DNA of 64,000 nucleotides from Streptomyces sp. PR69 (GCF_026420845.1 NZ_JAOWCB010000016.1:1-64000), one strand, 5' to 3'; shown: positions 34,797-43,396, counted from the first letter of the stretch. Notes: generated by a model not told the origin, from the letters alone. Made by a program: numbers and translations.

Positions 34797-36026
34797 TCAG
34801 CCGGCTTCGTCCGCGCCCGCGTAACGTGCGCTGCCGCTGTGCCATTCGCGGTTGCCGCCGAGCCAGGCCCACACTCCGGCGAGGAAACGCCCGAGTGAAG
34901 GAGAGCCCGTGAAGCTGAGGGCCGCGGCCTCCGCTTCGAAGGTGCGGACCAGTTCGTTGTGGATGTCGACGCTGCGGTCCACGGCTTCGCGCAGGGAGCA
35001 GCGCTCTTCCGCGGCGATCACCTGGGGCAGGTTGTACTCCGGGCCGGAGGCGTCGTGCTCCTTTGCCATGGAGTAGAGGTCGTTGACGAGGGTGCTGGCG
35101 GTACCGGCCATCACCACGGCGCGGCGCACCCGGGGATCGTCGTACTCGGCGGCGGTCAGGGGATGGCCGTCCACCACGTCGATCACGGCGAGGCAGGGGA
35201 CGAAGCTGTTGATCTGGCGGTGCGCCAGATACTCCCAGACCGCGGGCATCCGGTCCTGCGAGCGCCAGGACCCTTCCTGGCCGTAGCCCACGAACAGTAC
35301 GGCGATCTCCGCGCGCAGGCGGGCGATCTGGGTCCAGTCGGCGTACCGGGCCAAGTGCTCGAAGCCGGAGCGCAGGGCGACGCGTACGGGGTCGGCGCGC
35401 AGGCCCTTCTCCAGCGCGGGCATCCGGCCGACAGGGGGGTGGGTCGGGTCCATCGCCGTGTAGGCCAGACCGAGATGGGAGCCGAGCTCCGTGAGCGCGG
35501 TTCCGGCAGCGGCCTCGTCATCGCAGTAGTAGTCGTCCGTGGCCCATTCCGCCAGGGCGCACCTGGCCGCCGCCAGCAGCCGGTCCGGGTCGTCGGCGCC
35601 GGGGTGGGCGAGCATCACGAGCCGTCCGAAGTCGGCCGCGCGGACGCGGTCGAGCCGCCCGGCGTAGATGCCGACGTCGTCCGCCCACTCGAGCAGCCGT
35701 TCGTTGACCTCCGCGGCGAGTTCGGGGTCGTCGCGCAGGGCCGGGGGGCAGTACAGGCCACGTGGGGATGTGCCGGCGGGGGCGGTACGGGGGGCGTCCC
35801 CGGTCGGCCGGGCCGGCGGGATGCGGGCGGCGGACGTGCCCAGCCCCGTGGGGCCCGTGGGGACGGTGGCGGCCGCCCTGATGGCCGTCGGCGTGGTCCC
35901 GCGTGGCACCCCGCCGCCGGGCAGCCGCGCGGGCGCGGCCCCCGCGTGCCGGGACAGGAGGGTGTGCACCAGATCCGCCACGTCATGGGCGACGGTGGGC
36001 GCGGTCATGCGGGACAGCAGTGACAC
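34797..36026 (-). CDS. 2-methylisoborneol synthase (class I terpene cyclase)
   Basis: 409 residues. Cyclises 2-methylgeranyl diphosphate to the musty odorant 2-methylisoborneol. Metal-binding motifs are the aspartate-rich DDYYCDDE and the NSE/DTE motif NDLYSMAKEHD. The first 100 or so residues are disordered (Ala/Pro/Gly/Thr-rich, for example RIPPARPTGDAPRTAPAGTS); in this family that segment loads the enzyme into the encapsulin shell. GTG start with GGAG eight bases upstream. The shell gene precedes it and the methyltransferase gene follows. Confidence 0.97.
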   Translation of the reverse strand: MSLLSRMTAPTVAHDVADLVHTLLSRHAGAAPARLPGGGVPRGTTPTAIRAAATVPTGPTGLGTSAARIPPARPTGDAPRTAPAGTSPRGLYCPPALRDDPELAAEVNERLLEWADDVGIYAGRLDRVRAADFGRLVMLAHPGADDPDRLLAAARCALAEWATDDYYCDDEAAAGTALTELGSHLGLAYTAMDPTHPPVGRMPALEKGLRADPVRVALRSGFEHLARYADWTQIARLRAEIAVLFVGYGQEGSWRSQDRMPAVWEYLAHRQINSFVPCLAVIDVVDGHPLTAAEYDDPRVRRAVVMAGTASTLVNDLYSMAKEHDASGPEYNLPQVIAAEERCSLREAVDRSVDIHNELVRTFEAEAAALSFTGSPSLGRFLAGVWAWLGGNREWHSGSARYAGADEAG

Positions 36027-36104
36027 CAGTGTGCTCCGTTCTCGGCGTCAGCGGTGGGTGTCAGCGGCAGCGTCAGCGGTCGGCGTGGTCAGCGGCCTGT
36101 GTGG

Positions 36105-37532
36105 TCAGCGGCCTGTGTGGAAGACCTCGACGTTCTCCAGCACGCCGAGGGCGTCGGGCACCAGCACGGCCGCCGAGTAGTACGTGCTGACCAGGTACGA
36201 GATGATGGCCTGCGCGTCTATGCCCATGAAGCGGACGTTGAGGCCGGGCTCGTACTCGTCGGGGATGCCGGTCTGGCGCAGGCCGACCACTCCCCCGTCG
36301 TCCTCGCCCATGCGCATCGCGAGGATCGAGGAGGTGCCGTCGCCGGACACCTGGAGCTTGCCGCACGGGAAGATGGGGACCCCGCGCCAGGCGGGCACGC
36401 TGCGGCCGTTGACGTCGGCGCTCTCCGGGCTGAGGCCGCGCTTGTTGCACTCGCGGCCTAAGGCGGCGATGGCGCGCGGGTGCGCGAAGAACGCCTTGGT
36501 GGAGCGCCGCATGCAGAGCAGCTCGTCCATGTCGTCCGGGGTGGGCGGCCCGGAGCGGGTCGGGATGCGCTGGCCGTAGTCGGCGTTGTGCAGCAGCCCG
36601 AACTCGCGGTTGTTGACCATCTCGAACTCCTGGCGCTCGCGCAGCGCCTCGATGGTCAGCCGCAGCTGCTGCTCGATCTGGTCCATCGGCTCGTTGTAGA
36701 GGTCCGCGACGCGGCTGTGCACCTTCAGCACGGTCTGGGCGACGCTCAGCTCATACTCACGGGGCTTGAGTTCGTAGTCCACGAAGGTGCCGGGGATCGG
36801 CGGCTCCCCGGAGTGCCCGGCGGAGATCGCGATCTCCGCCTCGCCGCGCTTGTTGTGCGGCCGGGCCTCCTCGGCCTGGCGGCGCTCGACATGGGCGCGC
36901 AGCCGCTCGCTGCGGGCCGCGACGTCCTCGTACGCCTGACGGGGCAGGACCAGCACGGTGCACGCGGTCGCGGCGCGAGCGGTGAACGTCCACTCGCCGG
37001 GCTCGGCCGCGACGGTCTGCCCGCCGAAGAAGCCGCCGTCGGCGAGCGAGCCCAGCCGGGCCTCCTCGCCGTACTTGCCGGTTCCGACGCGCTCCACCTT
37101 GCCGTGCGCGATGAGGTAGACGCAGTCGGCGGGCTGCCCTTGCTGCGCGAGCAGCCGGCCGGGCTCGTACTCCCGCTGCTCGCACCGGTCGGCCAGCGCC
37201 TGGAGCACCTCGGCGTCGTCGAACCCGCTCAGCAGCGGAAGCTCTCCCAGCTCTGCGGGGATGACCCTGACCTCCGCGCCGTCCTGGACGAACGTCACCC
37301 GGCCGTCGCCGACCGTGTACATCAGCCGGCGGTTGACCCGGTAGGCGCCGGCGCTGACCTCCACCCACGGCAGTGTCCGCAGCAGCCAGCGCGAGCTGAT
37401 GTTCTGCATCTGCGGTACGGACTTGGTGACGGTCGCCAGGTTCCGCGCCGCCGCGACACCGAGACTGAGCTGCGCCCGCCCCGCTGACTGCGCCTGCTGC
37501 TCGGGCTGTTCCGGCGTCACTGCGGTGGACAT
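36105..37532 (-). CDS. Family 2B encapsulin shell protein with cyclic-nucleotide-binding domain
   Basis: 475 residues. Often annotated as a Crp-type regulator because residues about 95-205 are a cNMP-binding fold (YEPGRLLAQQGQPADCVYLI, GSLADGGFFGGQTV), but there is no helix-turn-helix. The flanking parts are the HK97-like shell protein: N-terminal LSLGVAAARNLATVTKSVPQ, then FVDYELKPREYELSVAQTVL, EFEMVNNREFGLLHNADYGQ, WRGVPIFPCGKLQVSG and the C-terminal SYLVSTYYSAAVLVPDALGV. Family 2B encapsulins enclose 2-methylisoborneol synthase, encoded next. AAGGGA lies six bases before the ATG. Confidence 0.93.
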   Translation of the reverse strand: MSTAVTPEQPEQQAQSAGRAQLSLGVAAARNLATVTKSVPQMQNISSRWLLRTLPWVEVSAGAYRVNRRLMYTVGDGRVTFVQDGAEVRVIPAELGELPLLSGFDDAEVLQALADRCEQREYEPGRLLAQQGQPADCVYLIAHGKVERVGTGKYGEEARLGSLADGGFFGGQTVAAEPGEWTFTARAATACTVLVLPRQAYEDVAARSERLRAHVERRQAEEARPHNKRGEAEIAISAGHSGEPPIPGTFVDYELKPREYELSVAQTVLKVHSRVADLYNEPMDQIEQQLRLTIEALRERQEFEMVNNREFGLLHNADYGQRIPTRSGPPTPDDMDELLCMRRSTKAFFAHPRAIAALGRECNKRGLSPESADVNGRSVPAWRGVPIFPCGKLQVSGDGTSSILAMRMGEDDGGVVGLRQTGIPDEYEPGLNVRFMGIDAQAIISYLVSTYYSAAVLVPDALGVLENVEVFHTGR

Positions 37533-37933
37533 CCAGGGTCCCTTCGATGGAGGCGCTCAAGGCATGGACACGCCCCTGAGCTGCACCGAAACGGCGGCCC
37601 TGGGCTGCTCGTCAGTGAAGCAGCGCCTGATGATGTTGGTCGAGAGTGGCGGGATGAGCACGCTGCGATTACGCCAGTTTCGTCAGATCACCCTCTTGTG
37701 CCACTCCAGGCTCCACAGCCCCAGTACCCCCTGCGGCCACACCCCTTCTGACCTGCGGATAGTCCATATGACGCAACGGAGCGACGACGCCTCCCCTTTG
37801 GCCAGGGCAGCGGCCGTCCGTCGTCAGCGCGGAACCGCACGGCCGCGGAGGACGGCGGGAATCCATCGAACACCATGCCTCTGCGGGTCGACGAGGTTTG
37901 GCACGACCGGCAACGGGAGAAAGCCGGGCGGGC
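37533..37933. other. Intergenic region upstream of the encapsulin gene
   Basis: About 400 bp that must hold the promoter of the 2-methylisoborneol operon. The short frames here lack codon bias and ribosome sites. I see no clear operator, although a regulated promoter is likely because the product is made during development. Confidence 0.5.
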
Positions 37934-37978
37934 AGAGTTGTGGGCCGCACCCTCGCGGAGGGTGCGGCCCACAACTCT
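37934..37978 (-). terminator. 21-bp perfect hairpin terminator
   Basis: Arms of 21 bases (starting AGAGTTGTGGGCCGCACC) pair perfectly around the loop GCG. It lies 24 bases after the stop of the secreted acidic protein gene and insulates it from the encapsulin promoter region. Confidence 0.85.
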
Positions 37979-38002
37979 GTGCGGCTCCCGATGGCTTGTC
38001 GG

Positions 38003-39391
38003 CTATGCGCCCGTGAAGTAGTTGTGCAGGCCCGGCACGGTCAGCGTGCCGCCGAACTGGCCCGCCTGCGTCACCTTCACGTCGGTGAAGAAGGCGAAGG
38101 GGACGTTCAGCGGGGGCGGGGACTCCGGGCTGAAGGTGATCGGGATGATGCCGAACAGCTTGCCCTTGAGCTCCTCCGTGTACATCGTCACCGTGCCGTT
38201 GCGGATGGTCGAGGTCGATCCCTTGCGGGCCTCGACGTGGGCGGTGGTGCCCATCGGGCCGACCACCAGTTGGTGGAGGTCCTTGATGTCAACGCCCGTC
38301 GCGGTGAACTTCAGGACCTTCTTGACCTTGCCGCTGCCGGTCCTCACCTCAACGATGCCGTGGTAGTCGAGTCCCATGAGGGTGAGCAGGGAGCTCTCCA
38401 GGATCCAGGGGTCGTCCGGGAGCAGCGGGATGCCGGGCTCCAGTTGGGCGTTCGCCAGGGCTTCCGGGTCGGAGGTCGGGCAGGGGAAGCGCGGCTTCGC
38501 GCCGTCCGGGATGTCCTCGTCCTTCTTGGGGTCCAGTCCCTTGACGTCCTCGTCCAGCTCTTCCACCGTGGCGCCGACCTTGTCTGCGGCGTCCTTGATG
38601 GCGGTCTTGGCCGGGTCCGTGGCCTCGCTGACCTCGTCGGCAGCCTCGTCGGCGGTCTTGGCAACCGCCTTCGGCTCGGACTTCTTCTCCTCCGGGGCGG
38701 CGGGCTGCTGCTCAGCAGGCTGCTGCTGATCCTCAGCGGGCTGCGTCGTCTCGGTGGCACTCGACGTGGGCGTGGGAGCCGCCGGGGTGGACGCCTGCTT
38801 GGGTTCCTCGTCCGGGCCGTCGAACAGGTCCTTGATCGCGTCCCCCAGGCCCAGCGGGTCCAGCGGGTTCTTCGACTCGCTGGGCTCCGGCTCCGGTTCT
38901 GGCTCCGGGACGCTCGTGGAGGATGCGGCCGGGGCCTCGGGGGCCTGGGCCTGAGCCGCTTGCTGCTTGCCTGGGTCCGGGGTGGAGGCGGCCGACGGAC
39001 TCGCGTCCGGCTTCGGCTCGTCCTTGCCCTCCTCGGCCGTGGCCGTGGGCGTAGGCTCCGGCTCCGCTGACGGCCCGGCGGACGGGCTCTGCGAAGGGGT
39101 CTCGGACGGTGTCGGCGAGGTCTCCTTCTCGGTCTCCTCCGGCTCGTCCGAGCGGGTCACACACGGGCCCGGCGCGAAGGGGATCTCCTTGTCGTCGGCG
39201 AGTGCCAGCTTGGGGGTGAGCCCCATGCCCACGAAAACGGCGGTGGGCATCGCCGCCAGGGCGAGCGCCTTGCTGGCAGGCAGCTGCAGCTTCGTCAGAA
39301 GTGACTTCTTCGGGGCCGCGTGACGGGGTCCCTTTCTCACCGGAGCCGTACTGCCGTCAGCTGCGCTCAGCTGTGTTTCATCACCCCGCAC
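38003..39391 (-). CDS. Secreted acidic Pro/Glu-rich protein, third gene of the DUF6230/DUF6114 operon
   Basis: 462 residues. After a basic N-terminus (KKSLLTKLQLPASKALALAA) comes a hydrophobic segment ending GLTPKLALADD, most likely a signal peptide. Residues about 60-310 are low-complexity Pro/Glu/Ser/Thr/Ala. The C-terminal 150 residues form a compact domain (LLTLMGLDYHGIVEVRTGSG, GTTAHVEARKGSTSTI, ITFSPESPPPLNVPFAFFTD, GTLTVPGLHNYFTGA). The end resembles the DUF6230 product from the same operon in mentioning FKL/LTV beta-rich secretory folds, but I cannot prove homology. The GTG at 39391 overlaps the preceding gene by 11 bases with GGAGG close by. Confidence 0.75.
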   Translation of the reverse strand: MRGDETQLSAADGSTAPVRKGPRHAAPKKSLLTKLQLPASKALALAAMPTAVFVGMGLTPKLALADDKEIPFAPGPCVTRSDEPEETEKETSPTPSETPSQSPSAGPSAEPEPTPTATAEEGKDEPKPDASPSAASTPDPGKQQAAQAQAPEAPAASSTSVPEPEPEPEPSESKNPLDPLGLGDAIKDLFDGPDEEPKQASTPAAPTPTSSATETTQPAEDQQQPAEQQPAAPEEKKSEPKAVAKTADEAADEVSEATDPAKTAIKDAADKVGATVEELDEDVKGLDPKKDEDIPDGAKPRFPCPTSDPEALANAQLEPGIPLLPDDPWILESSLLTLMGLDYHGIVEVRTGSGKVKKVLKFTATGVDIKDLHQLVVGPMGTTAHVEARKGSTSTIRNGTVTMYTEELKGKLFGIIPITFSPESPPPLNVPFAFFTDVKVTQAGQFGGTLTVPGLHNYFTGA

Positions 39392-39929
39392 TGTTCCTCC
39401 CGCCGTTGGCGTGGGCAGTCGTTTCGGTCGCGTTCGGGACGGGCTCCTCGGCCTCGGGGGACGGCGCGCCGGCCGCCTCGCCCTCACCAGGCGGAGCCTG
39501 CTCCGGCTCGGCTTCGTCGGCCGGCTTCGCGGACTTTCCGGGAGCCCACGAGATGGAGAGAGCACCGCCGAGCAGGGAGAACAAGAAGCCGAAGAAAAAG
39601 CCGCCGAGGTTGGAAACGGGGATGGACACCAGTGCGAGCACAATGGCGGCGACACCCGCGAACACCCGGACGACCGAGTGGAACCACATCGTGAGGCCGA
39701 GCGTGAACAGCAGTACGCCGATGATCAGCGATCCCGCGCCACCGGTGGTGGACATCGCGAGAGTGAGATTGCCAAGGTGGAGATTGGCGTACGGAAAATA
39801 GGCGATCGGCAAACCGCCGGCCAGAGTGAACAGCCCCGCCCAGAACGGCCGGGTGCCACGCCAGTTACGGAAGCGCCGCCGAATGACTCGGAGGAAGTGC
39901 TCGTTCTGTCCGGGTGCCTCGGCGCTCAT
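39381..39929 (-). CDS. DUF6114 four-helix membrane protein
   Basis: 182 residues. Four hydrophobic segments are visible: FWAGLFTLAGGLPIAYFPYA, GGAGSLIIGVLLFTLGLTMW, VFAGVAAIVLALVSIPVSNL and GGFFFGFLFSLLGGALSISW. The C-terminal 50 residues are acidic and cytoplasmic or external. It matches the DUF6114 family, found in actinomycetes next to DUF6230 genes. GGGAG lies nine bases before the ATG. Its 3' end overlaps the acidic protein gene, so the two are translated together. No function is known. Confidence 0.85.
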   Translation of the reverse strand: MSAEAPGQNEHFLRVIRRRFRNWRGTRPFWAGLFTLAGGLPIAYFPYANLHLGNLTLAMSTTGGAGSLIIGVLLFTLGLTMWFHSVVRVFAGVAAIVLALVSIPVSNLGGFFFGFLFSLLGGALSISWAPGKSAKPADEAEPEQAPPGEGEAAGAPSPEAEEPVPNATETTAHANGGRNSAG

Positions 39930-40085
39930 GGAAAACAGCTCCCTGGAAACGGTGGTGCTCTATGTCGTGCTGAAGTGAGAGATACTGCGTGGGGTGGAGC
40001 GGGCGGGGCGCCATGGGGCCGCTCCCCGCCCGTCCGGATGTGCTGGAGGGGCGTACGGGAGGTGAGTCCCGTCAGCCCCTGGGGG

Positions 40086-40724
40086 CTAGAAGCACTCCTT
40101 GACGCCCTTGTGCAGGCGCAGGGAGAGACCGCTGAGCTTGAACGTGCCGGCGGTGGTGGCCCACGCCTTCTGCTCCACGTCCTTCAGCACCGCCTTCTCG
40201 GCACGCTGCGCGAAGCCGTGCTCGTTGTACTTGCCCTCGGTGCCGGGCTGCGGGCCAGGGTTCTTCAGTTGGCCGGCGGCGACGCCGATGTCGATGTTCG
40301 AGAACTCGGCGTCAGCGTCGAGCTGCGACACATCGAGGTAGATGTCCTTGGCGTACACCCGGTCATGGCCCGGCGTGCCAGCCCTCAGCTCAAGGCTGAC
40401 ATTGCCGATGAAGGGCACCTTGGGAGTGACGACCGACTGACACATGTCGGTGATGTAGGCCTCCTTGAAGCCCGACACACCGACCGGCTCGGCGAACGGC
40501 TTGCCCTCCAGGGTCTTGCCGTTGGCAATGCTGCCGTACTGGATGAAGTTGTAGCCCTCGAGTTCCTTCGCCTTGACCTTGAATTCCTGGCCGGAGACGC
40601 TGAAGGACGCCGCAAGCGCCCCCTGTGCCAGGCCGATGCCTATCGCGGCCGTCGCGGCCACGCTGGGCACCATGACAAGGGCGAACCGCTTCCATCTGGT
40701 TCCGCCACGAGCCACAGATTCCAT
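40086..40724 (-). CDS. DUF6230 family secreted protein
   Basis: 212 residues. N-terminal signal sequence (WKRFALVMVPSVAATAAIGI, then AQGALAASFSVSGQEFKV). The mature part is predicted beta-rich (ELEGYNFIQYGSIANGKTLE, MCQSVVTPKVPFIGNVSLEL, RVYAKDIYLDVSQLDADAEF) and has a cysteine pair (Cys in MCQS and KECF). Older annotation of such proteins as cholesterol esterase has no catalytic motif behind it. AGGAGG lies six bases before the ATG. It is the first gene of the operon with DUF6114 and the acidic secreted protein. Confidence 0.88.
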   Translation of the reverse strand: MESVARGGTRWKRFALVMVPSVAATAAIGIGLAQGALAASFSVSGQEFKVKAKELEGYNFIQYGSIANGKTLEGKPFAEPVGVSGFKEAYITDMCQSVVTPKVPFIGNVSLELRAGTPGHDRVYAKDIYLDVSQLDADAEFSNIDIGVAAGQLKNPGPQPGTEGKYNEHGFAQRAEKAVLKDVEQKAWATTAGTFKLSGLSLRLHKGVKECF

Positions 40725-41241
40725 GACTTTCCTCCTTCTCGGACGTACATCTCCGGTCCGGACCCGCGGGTCCGTCCTGGGATGGGAGAAGTGCTACGTC
40801 CTCGGGAAGGAGAGCGCCCGTACTTTCCGGCGCGTACCGCGTCCGAAACACCGGCGATCACCCCCGAGCGACAACCACTGGCCGCGCCTGATGCGCTGTT
40901 TGCGCGCAACCTGCGCAACCTGCCGGACAGGCCCTGCCGTTCGGGCAGGAACCCCCCTGTCCGCGGTCGGCGTCGAAGCGGCGCCGGCCGGCCCGGTGGG
41001 GACCCAGGACCGCGGCACGGCTGGGGGCCGGGCTGGTGCGGTGATGGACCGAGCGTGGCCGATCGTGGTCCATTCACGGCTGCCGCACAAGGGGTTCGTT
41101 ACTCACTAGTAACGGCCCGATAACCGTGCCACGACCGACCGACGCCATGCGGGCACGCAGGGTTCCTCGCGACTACGCGCCAGAAGGGGTGAATACCGCC
41201 AATAAACGGACAGAAGACGGTGGTTGATTTACTCGCAGTAA
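40725..41241. promoter_or_regulatory. Upstream region of the DUF6230 operon with TTACT/AGTAA repeats
   Basis: About 520 bp without a gene. GTTACT-CACT-AGTAAC (41098-41113) and TTACT-CGC-AGTAA (41229-41241) are two related inverted repeats. Their form resembles operators of TetR-family acyl-CoA-responsive repressors. The distance to the DUF6230 start (over 370 bp) is long, so either the leader is long or the sites serve another promoter. Frames open here lack codon bias. Confidence 0.5.
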
Positions 41242-41283
41242 CAGCGGCTGCGTTTACCAAGTTTTGGTAAAGCGCAGCCGCTG
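41242..41283 (-). terminator. Terminator after the thioredoxin-like gene
   Basis: Arms of 19-20 bases (CAGCGGCTGCG then TTTACCAA and its complement) pair with a single bulged base around a three-base loop. It lies 65 bases downstream of the YbbN-like gene on the minus strand. Confidence 0.75.
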
Positions 41284-41347
41284 CATGTCACTGTGTCGCC
41301 AAATCGGCAGAGGCCGATGGCGTTCCGGATGGGTGAGACCCGTTACG

Positions 41348-42319
41348 TCAGAACAGCACCCTCGCCAGCGCCGAACGCGCCGCCGTCACCCGCGGGTCCT
41401 CCGCGCCGACAACCTCGAAGAGCTCCAGCAGCCGCAGCCGAGCCGTGTCGCGGTCCTCTCCCGACGCGCGGCGCACCGTCTCCACGAGACGGCCGAAGGC
41501 GTCCTCGACATGGCCGCCGACCAGATCGAGGTCGGCCGCCCTGACCTGGGCGGACACATCGTCCGGGCGGTCGGCGGCCTCCTTGCGCACCTGCTGCGGG
41601 TCCATGCCCTGGACCCTGCGCAGCAGCTCGGCCTGGGCCAGGCCCAGCTTGGCCTCCGTATTGCCCGGGTCGTCGGCCAGCACGTTCTTGTACGCCTGGA
41701 TGGCGCCGCCGAAGTCGCCGGCGTCCAGCGCCTGGACCGCCGCGGCCAGCACGGCGTCGTACGGACCGGCGGGCGCGGGAGCGGCGGCCGCGGGCTCGCC
41801 CTCCGCGTCCGCGGAGACCGTGATGCCGGTCAGGCCGAAGCGCTGCTCGGCGACCTGGATCAGCTGGTCCAGGGTCTGCCGGATCTGCGCCTCCGGCGCG
41901 GCGCCCTGGAAGAGCGGCAGCGCCTGCCCCGCCACCACCGCGAAGACGGCCGGGATGCCCTGGATCCCGAACTGCTGCATCAGCATCTGGTTGGCGTCGA
42001 CGTCGATCTTGGCCAGCACAAAGCGGCCGCTGTACTCCGTGGCCAGGCGCTCCAGCAGCGGGCCGAGCTGCTTGCACGGCTCACACCACTCGGCCCAGAA
42101 GTCGATGACGACCGGGACCTCGGCGGAACGCTGGAGGACATCGCGCTCAAAGCCCGCCTCGTCGACGTCGACCACCAGACTGGAGGGGGAGACGGCACCG
42201 CCGCCGCCCTGGCGCGCGGCCTCCGCGCGGGCCTGCTCTGCCTTCGCCTTGGCCTCTCCGGCCGCCTTCACCGCGGCGAGGTCGACGACGCCGCTCATGG
42301 ACATGTTCCTAGGCTGCAT
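41348..42319 (-). CDS. YbbN-like thioredoxin with TPR tail
   Basis: 323 residues. The thioredoxin fold begins near residue 50 with the active site WAEWCEPCKQLGP (WCEPC instead of WCGPC), followed by KIDVDANQMLMQQFGIQGIP with the cis-proline. The C-terminal half is helical with tetratricopeptide character (AVQALDAGDFGGAIQAYKNV, then EAKLGLAQAELLRRV), as in YbbN/CnoX chaperone-redox proteins. Residues 12-35 are Ala/Glu/Lys-rich. GGAGG lies eight bases upstream of the ATG at 42319; a second start (MSGVVDL) is possible. Divergent from a TetR gene. Probably protects proteins under oxidative stress. Confidence 0.92.
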   Translation of the reverse strand: MQPRNMSMSGVVDLAAVKAAGEAKAKAEQARAEAARQGGGGAVSPSSLVVDVDEAGFERDVLQRSAEVPVVIDFWAEWCEPCKQLGPLLERLATEYSGRFVLAKIDVDANQMLMQQFGIQGIPAVFAVVAGQALPLFQGAAPEAQIRQTLDQLIQVAEQRFGLTGITVSADAEGEPAAAAPAPAGPYDAVLAAAVQALDAGDFGGAIQAYKNVLADDPGNTEAKLGLAQAELLRRVQGMDPQQVRKEAADRPDDVSAQVRAADLDLVGGHVEDAFGRLVETVRRASGEDRDTARLRLLELFEVVGAEDPRVTAARSALARVLF

Positions 42320-42534
42320 GAGTACATCCTCCCCCCTCCGCGCGCGCATATGAAAAACGCTGGTCCCTGCGGTCACTGCAGTCATCGGCGCCGGTCCCCA
42401 CCGACGCCCGTGGTCGTCGCTCCGGCCTGGCTTCCCAGGCTTTCGCTACGCGTCGTAGCGTAACTGGGTGCGGGCGGCGGTTCATAGAGGGGCGCCCTCA
42501 CCGCCTGCGGTGAAGTCGGTCACAGCGCATTGCC

Positions 42535-42546
42535 TACCGGCCGGTA
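42535..42546 (+). promoter_or_regulatory. TetR autoregulatory operator
   Basis: TACCGGCCGGTA, a perfect 12-bp palindrome 11 bases before the tetR start, with a TA-pyrimidine-CCGG form common for TetR-family operators. Binding there would block transcription start of tetR itself. Confidence 0.7.
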
Positions 42547-42557
42547 TGGTCACGGGC

Positions 42558-43217
42558 ATGCCGCAGCACACCCGCACCGGACGCCCGCGCAGCGTCGCCG
42601 CCGACGCAGCGATCCTCCAGGCGACCAGAGCCGCGCTCGTCGAGCTGGGCTGGTCAAAGCTGACGATGGGGGATGTGGCCGCACGGGCCGGGGTGGCCAA
42701 GACGACGCTCTACCGGCGCTGGGCGAACAAGAACGAGATGGTCGTCGACGCCGTCGCCGTCCTCTTCGACGAGCTGGAACTCCCCGACCGCGGAAGTCTG
42801 CTCGCGGATGTGGAGGGCGTGGTCCTCCAGTTCGCGGCGCTGCTGAACCGGCCCGAGGCCAAGACCGCGCTGATGGCCGTGGTCGCCGAGTCCACCCGCG
42901 ACGAGGTGCTGCGCGAGCGGGTGCGGTCCGCGCTTGTGGACCGGCAGAAGCGGCTGGTGGTCACCGGGCGGGAGCGCGCCCAGGCCCGTGGCGAGCTGCC
43001 GTACGAGGACGATCCCCGTGCGGCCGCCGCGAACACGGACCTGATCTTCGATGTGGTCGCCGGGGCGGTGGTGCACCGGGCGCTGGTGAGCGCGGAGCCG
43101 GTGGACGAGGAGTGGGCGCGGAGGTTTACGAGGTTGTTGGTGTCGGGGTTGGGGTCCCTCCAGGACGCGGCGGAGGGGGCGGGGCGGGGGTCTTCCCCTC
43201 CCCTCCCCTTCCCGTAA
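42558..43217 (+). CDS. TetR-family regulator
   Basis: 219 residues. Helix-turn-helix at about 30-60: WSKLTMGDVAARAGVAKTTL followed by YRRWANKNEMVVDAVAVL, the classic TetR form. The ligand domain ends LIFDVVAGAVVHRALVSAEP, as in the TetR_C_11/AcrR-like group. An ATG 12 bases earlier (42546) is also possible, but it sits in the operator palindrome. It is divergent from the thioredoxin-like gene. A hairpin begins directly at the stop codon. Ligand unknown. Confidence 0.9.
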   Translation: MPQHTRTGRPRSVAADAAILQATRAALVELGWSKLTMGDVAARAGVAKTTLYRRWANKNEMVVDAVAVLFDELELPDRGSLLADVEGVVLQFAALLNRPEAKTALMAVVAESTRDEVLRERVRSALVDRQKRLVVTGRERAQARGELPYEDDPRAAAANTDLIFDVVAGAVVHRALVSAEPVDEEWARRFTRLLVSGLGSLQDAAEGAGRGSSPPLPFP

Positions 43218-43396
43218 CTGGGGCTTCGCCCCAGACCCCGTTTCCCGGGGGCTCCGCCCCCCGGACCCCCGCTCCTCAAACTCCCCCAGCTACCGCTGGG
43301 AGGTGCCCCCACGAGGCTGGAATGTGCAGCCCCTTGCGCCTCAAACTCCCCCAGACTCCGTCCGGGGGCACCCCCAGGCGGGGCTGGAATGTGCCG
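43218..43396. repeat. Dispersed intergenic hairpin repeat, copy A
   Basis: Begins with the hairpin CTGGGGC-TTC-GCCCCAG right after the tetR stop, continues with further GGGGGC/GCCCCC hairpins, and contains two modules. The module at 43281-43311 (31 bases, starting CTCCCCCAGCTACCGC) recurs inverted at 62917-62947. The module at 43339-43366 (28 bases, starting CCTCAAACTCCCCCAG) recurs at 54735-54762. Confidence 0.8.

Noticed and set aside
36105..37532. Crp/Fnr-type transcription regulator
   Set aside because: It has the cyclic nucleotide fold but no helix-turn-helix; shell-type segments and the neighbouring 2-methylisoborneol synthase point to a family 2B encapsulin.
37669..37974. Overlapping minus-strand frames of about 100 codons upstream of the encapsulin gene
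   Set aside because: They run through the 21-bp hairpin and have no ribosome site or codon bias.
40640..41109. Short frames on both strands upstream of the DUF6230 gene
   Set aside because: No codon bias, no ribosome site, no recognisable family.
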